Source: Ensifer sp. IC3342 (lineage in GTDB: Bacteria > Pseudomonadota > Alphaproteobacteria > Rhizobiales > Rhizobiaceae). Taken from it: a stretch of DNA of 64,000 nt. Of this stretch, positions 60,216 through 64,000 are shown piece after piece (position 1 is the stretch's first letter; the number at the start of each line of letters is the position of its first letter). A program made the position numbers and the translations under genes. The notes beneath the pieces are model-generated. The model was not told where the DNA came from. It searched no databases and saw only the letters and a program-made list of their open reading frames with translations. Where the stretch lies: positions 1 through 64,000 of the forward strand of contig NZ_JADYVE010000016.1 of NCBI RefSeq assembly GCF_020193655.1. The letters run 5' to 3'.

Positions 60216-62061
60216 TTATTTCGTCGTCTTCAGGAGCTCCTGGAAACGCGGGTGGGAGCGGACCGCATCGAGATCGGGATCGTTGCGGATCCAGGCGCGG
60301 AGCTCCGGCGAAACAAGCGGAAGGGAATGTTCCAGCAACTCCATCGCCTGCTCCTGTTCTCCTAGCAGAGCGTAGGCGCAGGCGTTGTTGTAGCATGCGC
60401 GCGTCTTCCGGATCGATGGCGTTGACCCGCGCGATCAGTTCCAGCGCGCGGTCGCGTTCGCCCAGGGCTGCGCATGTGCACGCGCCAAGTTGCGCGGCGT
60501 CGGAGCTTTCCGGGTGGAGCACCATGTTCCGCTCCACGCGCTCCAGGCCGATCCTCATCATCTGTTCCTTCTTTTCCGGTTGGCCAAGGCGGTCCAGCGC
60601 GTTTCCGGCAAGGACCGGCGAGCGGTAATCATCGGGGCGGATCTCGGCGGCGCGCTCGTAGTGCTCGACAGCCTTCTCGTAGTCGCACCGGACGAAACAG
60701 TGGCGCGCATAGAAATAGTGGGCTTCGTGGGAGTTCGGATCGAGCGCAAGCGCCCGCTCGAAGGCGGAGGCCGCCTCCTCGTAGCGTCCGACTGTCGAGA
60801 GCGCGTAGCCGTGCGATGCGTGCACCTCCGGCAGGTCTGGATCGAGTTCCAGCGCCTTGGCGCAATTCTCGAGGAGGGATTCCGGCGGAATGTTCACGCC
60901 GTGGAATCCGCAGAGGAAAGAATCGCAGTCTGCAATACCGGCATAGGCGCGCGCGAAATGCGGATCGAGTTCCGCCGCGTAAGTGAACATCCGCCGGGCG
61001 TGCTGCAGCGACGCCTTCGTCATCGTGTGGAAAAGCTCTCGCCCCTTGAGGCAATAGTTGTAAGCCTCGACACTCGCGGTGGCAGGCTGCTCGATCGCCT
61101 TCCTCTCCCTTGGCAGAAGCCTGATCTTCAGTTGGGTGACGATCGCCTCCGTGATCTCATCCTGGATGTCGAAAATGTCGGTGAGGTTCCGATCGTAACG
61201 TTCAGCCCAGACGTGCCGTCCGTCGCTGCCATCGATCAACTGCCCGGTGATGCGGACGCGCTGGCCCGCCTAGCGCACACTTCCTTCCAGCAAAAAGCTG
61301 ACACCGAGTTCGGCCGCCACCCGCTGCGCCGTCACCCGCGTGCCCTTGTAGGCGAAGACCGTGTGCCGGGCGACGACGGAGAGGCCGGAGATTTTCGAGA
61401 GATCCGTGATGATGTCCTCGGTTATTCCGTCTGAAAAATACTCCTGCGCGGGATCATCGCTCATATTGTTGAACGGCAGGACGGCGATCGACGGCTTGTG
61501 CGCCATTGCCGCCACGCGATCGGACTGGTCGCTTGCCGCTTGCGGAGCGTCGAGAACGACGTTGTACACCCTGACGGGCCGCTCAATGTTCTTCAGGAGT
61601 TGTTCGCCGGCATCCTCGAAAATAAGATCGAGCCGGTTGCCGACATGCTCGCGCACCGCGGCCGACACCGCCACACCACCCGGTTTCGCGAAACTCTCGA
61701 TCCGCGCCGCGATGTTGACGCCGTCACCGAAGATGTCGTCATTCTCGACGATCACGTCGCCGATGTTGACGCCAATGCGAAACTCGATCCGCCGGTCCGC
61801 AGGCACTGCCGAGTTGCGCGCACGCATCCCCTTCTGGATCTTGGCGGCGCAATCGACGGCGCTCACCACGCTCTCGAACTCGACCAGCATGCCGTCGCCG
61901 ATCAGCTTGACGATGCGCCCCTGATGGTCCGCGACCATGGCGTCCACCAGTTCCGCCCGATGCGCCGTCAGCGCCGCGAGCGTTTCCGCCTCGTTTGTTC
62001 CCATGAGGCGACTATAGCCGGCCACGTCGGCCGAAAGGATCGTGGTGAGGCGACGCTTCAT
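60216..62061 (-). pseudogene. Class III cyclase with TolB-like and TPR domains (copy 4), inactivated
   Basis: The N-terminal cyclase part is intact, with metal Asp in LSADVAGYSRLM, LIGDGMLVEF and GVNIAARIE. However, an amber TAG at 61270-61272 follows EGSVR, where relatives read EGSVRRAG. Beyond it the frame resumes (AGQRVRITGQLIDGS) as far as about 60397, where a second lesion shifts the frame by one base; the natural ending YNNACAYALLGEQEQAMELL to LLKTTK and TAA at 60216-60218 is in the shifted frame. Repaired it would be about 615 residues. I use the ATG at 62061, with GAGGGG before it. A 264-residue cyclase-only fragment could still be made. Confidence 0.85.
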
Positions 62062-62191
62062 CGAAAAACCCCTCATTCCGAGAGATTAAACTGATCAGGT
62101 TTGAATTGGGAACGGCACCAGATTTAGGATTACGTTCTTACTCACGCCCTGAATGAGGTGGCGGGCCGCCGCCTCTTGAAATGCAAGATTA

Positions 62192-62205
62192 ATATCATAT
62201 GATAT
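62192..62205. promoter_or_regulatory. Palindromic operator before the Xre-RES pair
   Basis: ATATCATATGATAT is a perfect 14-base palindrome 26 bases upstream of the antitoxin start. It is in an A+T-rich patch expected of the promoter. Antitoxins of this family repress their own operon by binding such sites. Confidence 0.65.
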
Positions 62206-62231
62206 AACTCAGCAAATCAGAGGAGACGATC

Positions 62232-62636
62232 ATGTCCAGCCCGCAGCCCGCTATAGTCCCGGATCGGGGCGCGGCGAAACAAGAAGAAGCCGTCATCGTC
62301 AAGGCGGTGGTGCGCGCCTGCGAGTTCTGGAAGCTGACTAACAAGGAGTCGGCCGAGCTCTTCGACGTACCGATCGCCACCTGGAATCGCATGAAGGCCG
62401 GCGATTTCCGGGGCAAGCTCGACCAGGATAAGCGCACGCGCGCGAGCCTGATCGTCGGCATCTTCAAGGGACTGCGCCTCTTCTTCAACGGCCCCCTCAC
62501 TTATCAGTGGCCGAAATCGGTCAACACCGGCCCGGTCTTCGACGGCAAGACGCCGGTCGCCACGATGATCGAGGGCGGCATACCTGCGATGCTCCGCGTC
62601 CGCCGCTATGTTGATGGCCTGCGCGGTGGCCTATGA
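62232..62636 (+). CDS. Xre/MbcA/ParS-type antitoxin
   Basis: The 134-residue protein has an Xre-like HTH (about 22-62): VIVKAVVRACEFWKLTNKESAELFDVPIATWNRMKAGDF. The ParS/MbcA toxin-binding C-terminus has LIVGIFKGLRLFF and PATMIEGG-like PVATMIEGGIPAML near residue 115. It should bind and block the RES toxin and repress the operon. AGAGGAGACGATC precedes the ATG. Its TGA overlaps the toxin ATG by 4 bases (ATGA). Confidence 0.88.
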   Translation: MSSPQPAIVPDRGAAKQEEAVIVKAVVRACEFWKLTNKESAELFDVPIATWNRMKAGDFRGKLDQDKRTRASLIVGIFKGLRLFFNGPLTYQWPKSVNTGPVFDGKTPVATMIEGGIPAMLRVRRYVDGLRGGL

Positions 62637-63322
62637 TCCCCGAGATCGACTTCACCGATCCCGCCACCGTGCGGCTGATCTCGACCGCCTATATCGCGGA
62701 GCCGGCAGTGAGACCGCTCTGCGACAACGACGACGAACTCGAGATTCTCAACCGACTCGAGGCGCAGACCTCGGCGCGCCTGAGCCCGGTGGCGCTGCCT
62801 TCCGGCGTCAGCCCCGCGGAACTCTTGAACGAATCCTTCGGCTATGGTTGGTCGCTGATCAACGCCGCCTTCTGCCATGCCCGCCCGCCGGGCAACCGCT
62901 TCAATGGCGAGGAGCGCGGCGCCTGGTATTGCGCCTTCGGGGCGCTCGCGAGCGAGACCTGCCAGACGGAAATCATCTTCCACCGCACGCGGGCACTCCG
63001 CGACGCCGGCAACTTCAACGACATCGGCCACTATCGCGAGCTTATCGCCGGCTTCCTCTGCCGCTTCCATGACGTGCGCGGCGAAAAGGGCGCGGCCTAT
63101 CTCGATCCCGATCCGGCGGTCGCCTACCCGGCCGGCCAGGCGCTCGCCGGTACCATCCTCGCCAAGGGCGGCAATGGCGTGATCTATCCCTCGGCCCGCC
63201 ACCCCGAGGGCGAATGCCTTGCCGTGTTCCGCCCCTCGGTCATCCAGAACATCCGCCAGGGCCGCACGGTAAGCTTCGAATGGACAGGCTCGCCGGTGCC
63301 ACGCATCTTGTCCGGGGGGTAA
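62633..63322 (+). CDS. RES-domain toxin (NAD+ glycohydrolase/phosphorylase family)
   Basis: The 229-residue protein carries the RES set: Arg89 in GNRFNG, Tyr99 in GAWYCAF, Glu113 in CQTEIIFH and the Ser in IYPSARHP; GGNGVIYPSARHPEGECLAVFRPS is the third block that names the family. Members degrade NAD+ in the cell and stop growth until the antitoxin frees them. The overlap with the antitoxin ensures joint synthesis. No mobile element is next to it. The pair is intact, so it is likely functional. Confidence 0.9.
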   Translation: MIPEIDFTDPATVRLISTAYIAEPAVRPLCDNDDELEILNRLEAQTSARLSPVALPSGVSPAELLNESFGYGWSLINAAFCHARPPGNRFNGEERGAWYCAFGALASETCQTEIIFHRTRALRDAGNFNDIGHYRELIAGFLCRFHDVRGEKGAAYLDPDPAVAYPAGQALAGTILAKGGNGVIYPSARHPEGECLAVFRPSVIQNIRQGRTVSFEWTGSPVPRILSGG

Positions 63323-63325
63323 CGC

Positions 63326-64000
63326 CTACGCGGCGAGAAACGCGCGGGCGAAACCTGGTTCCGTAACCTGGATCGACCCTTCCGGGAGCCTCAGAATCCT
63401 CTCCACGGCCAGACCATAGGTCTGCATCCAGTTATCGAGCATGGCCGCCGCGCTCTCGACATCGCCGGCCTCCGCCTGCTGCAGAGCGCGATGCATCACC
63501 TTGGCGACGCCGAGCCTCAGATTGAGCAGCATCAGCGCCATGGCTTCGGGATCGGGCGCATTGAGACTTCCCTCCGCTTGGCCCCGTCTCAGGATTTCTG
63601 TCATGAACGGCAGGGTGACCGCGGTCAGCGCCTCGTCGATGCGGTGATAAAGCACGATGTTTTCAGGTTTGAAGAGCGCGTTGAACGTGTTCTTCAATTG
63701 TGGGGCCATGTCCACCTTCATGCGCCGCGAGTTGGCAAAAAGCGCGTTCAGACGCCCGACGGCGTCGAGCGACGGATCCTCGAGAAGCGGCCGCATTTCG
63801 TCCAGGCTCTGGCTGGCCATGCGCGCGGCAAGCGCCTCCAGCAGCGCCTCCTTCGACACGAAGTAGTGGTAGAAGGCGCCCTTGGACAGGCCCGCCTCCC
63901 GGATCACGTCATTGACCGTCGTATTCTCGTATCCGTGTTCGAAGAAGAGACGCTGCGCGCACTCGATAAGCTCATTCGTTCGAACATCCGGCGATTTTAT
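63326..64000 (-). CDS. TetR-family regulator (5' end outside window)
   Basis: The frame is open from the stop at 63326 through the window edge, with no start inside. The visible N-terminal HTH includes LIECAQRLFFEHGYENTTVNDVIREAGLSKGAFYHYFVSKEALL (about 10-55 of what is seen). The C-terminal helical part is complete and ends EPGFARAFLAA. Its stop lies 3 bases after the RES gene's stop, convergent. The few residues missing are likely the first ten or fewer. The target genes lie outside the window. Confidence 0.88.
   Translation of the reverse strand: MKSPDVRTNELIECAQRLFFEHGYENTTVNDVIREAGLSKGAFYHYFVSKEALLEALAARMASQSLDEMRPLLEDPSLDAVGRLNALFANSRRMKVDMAPQLKNTFNALFKPENIVLYHRIDEALTAVTLPFMTEILRRGQAEGSLNAPDPEAMALMLLNLRLGVAKVMHRALQQAEAGDVESAAAMLDNWMQTYGLAVERILRLPEGSIQVTEPGFARAFLAA

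Noticed and set aside
61240-61272. Programmed readthrough or recoding at the amber codon of the fourth cyclase
   Set aside because: A second frameshift near 60397 in the same gene makes decay the simpler explanation.
1-64000. CRISPR arrays, tRNA/rRNA genes, insertion sequences or prophage
   Set aside because: I looked for regularly spaced direct repeats, cloverleaf-like sequence, transposase motifs and phage structural genes and saw none. The short repeats present are palindromic intergenic elements, not spacers.

Overview
This window reads as a chromosomal segment of a Sinorhizobium/Ensifer-type rhizobium. The base composition is high in G+C. It carries a short second FtsZ that lacks the C-terminal tail, like S. 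meliloti ftsZ2. It has four class III cyclase-TolB-TPR genes, a type that is expanded in this genus, and several RIME-like palindromic intergenic repeats with other short repeat families. No rRNA, tRNA, IS element, prophage or CRISPR array was seen.

Layout. 0-10 kb: the end of a phosphoketolase gene, a glycoamylase-like protein, two cyclase-TPR genes around a small sulfotransferase, a Nudix/EEP pair, a ketopantoate-reductase-like gene and an SDR. 10-15 kb: gfa (formaldehyde detoxification) and a tightly overlapping lipid operon (PlsC, CdsA, a small membrane protein, a CDP-alcohol phosphatidyltransferase) followed by a DUF4105 membrane protein. 15-31 kb: small proteins, DUF899 with a divergent wHTH protein, an MFS carrier, a three-gene TRAP transporter for an organic acid, a sorbosone-dehydrogenase-like lipoprotein, a phytochelatin-synthase-like peptidase, a third cyclase and ftsZ2. 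31-39 kb: a frameshifted secreted protein, a GST, an Fbp-type ABC transporter and an A+T-richer two-gene DUF262-HEPN module that looks like a horizontally acquired defence or toxin system. 39-52 kb: DUF924, a LysR regulator, the cold-shock protein and rpsU neighbourhood, an AI-2E family permease, an RND efflux pair and two tandem degenerate GGDEF proteins. 52-58 kb: a six-gene catabolic operon (SDR, methyltransferase, citryl-CoA lyase-like, phenylacetate-CoA-ligase-like, VOC, GST) with a divergent TetR gene. 58-64 kb: a GST, an aldo/keto reductase, a decayed fourth cyclase, an Xre-RES toxin-antitoxin pair and a TetR gene cut by the window edge.

The main candidates for new biology are the coupled DUF262-HEPN operon, the accessory phospholipid operon whose CDP-alcohol transferase departs from the canonical motif at two positions, and the tandem pair of catalytically degenerate GGDEF proteins. 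One cyclase is clearly decaying (amber stop plus frameshift), and another lacks the transition-state asparagine. Starts were set from visible Shine-Dalgarno spacing. All family names are from recognition of sequence motifs, without database searches.
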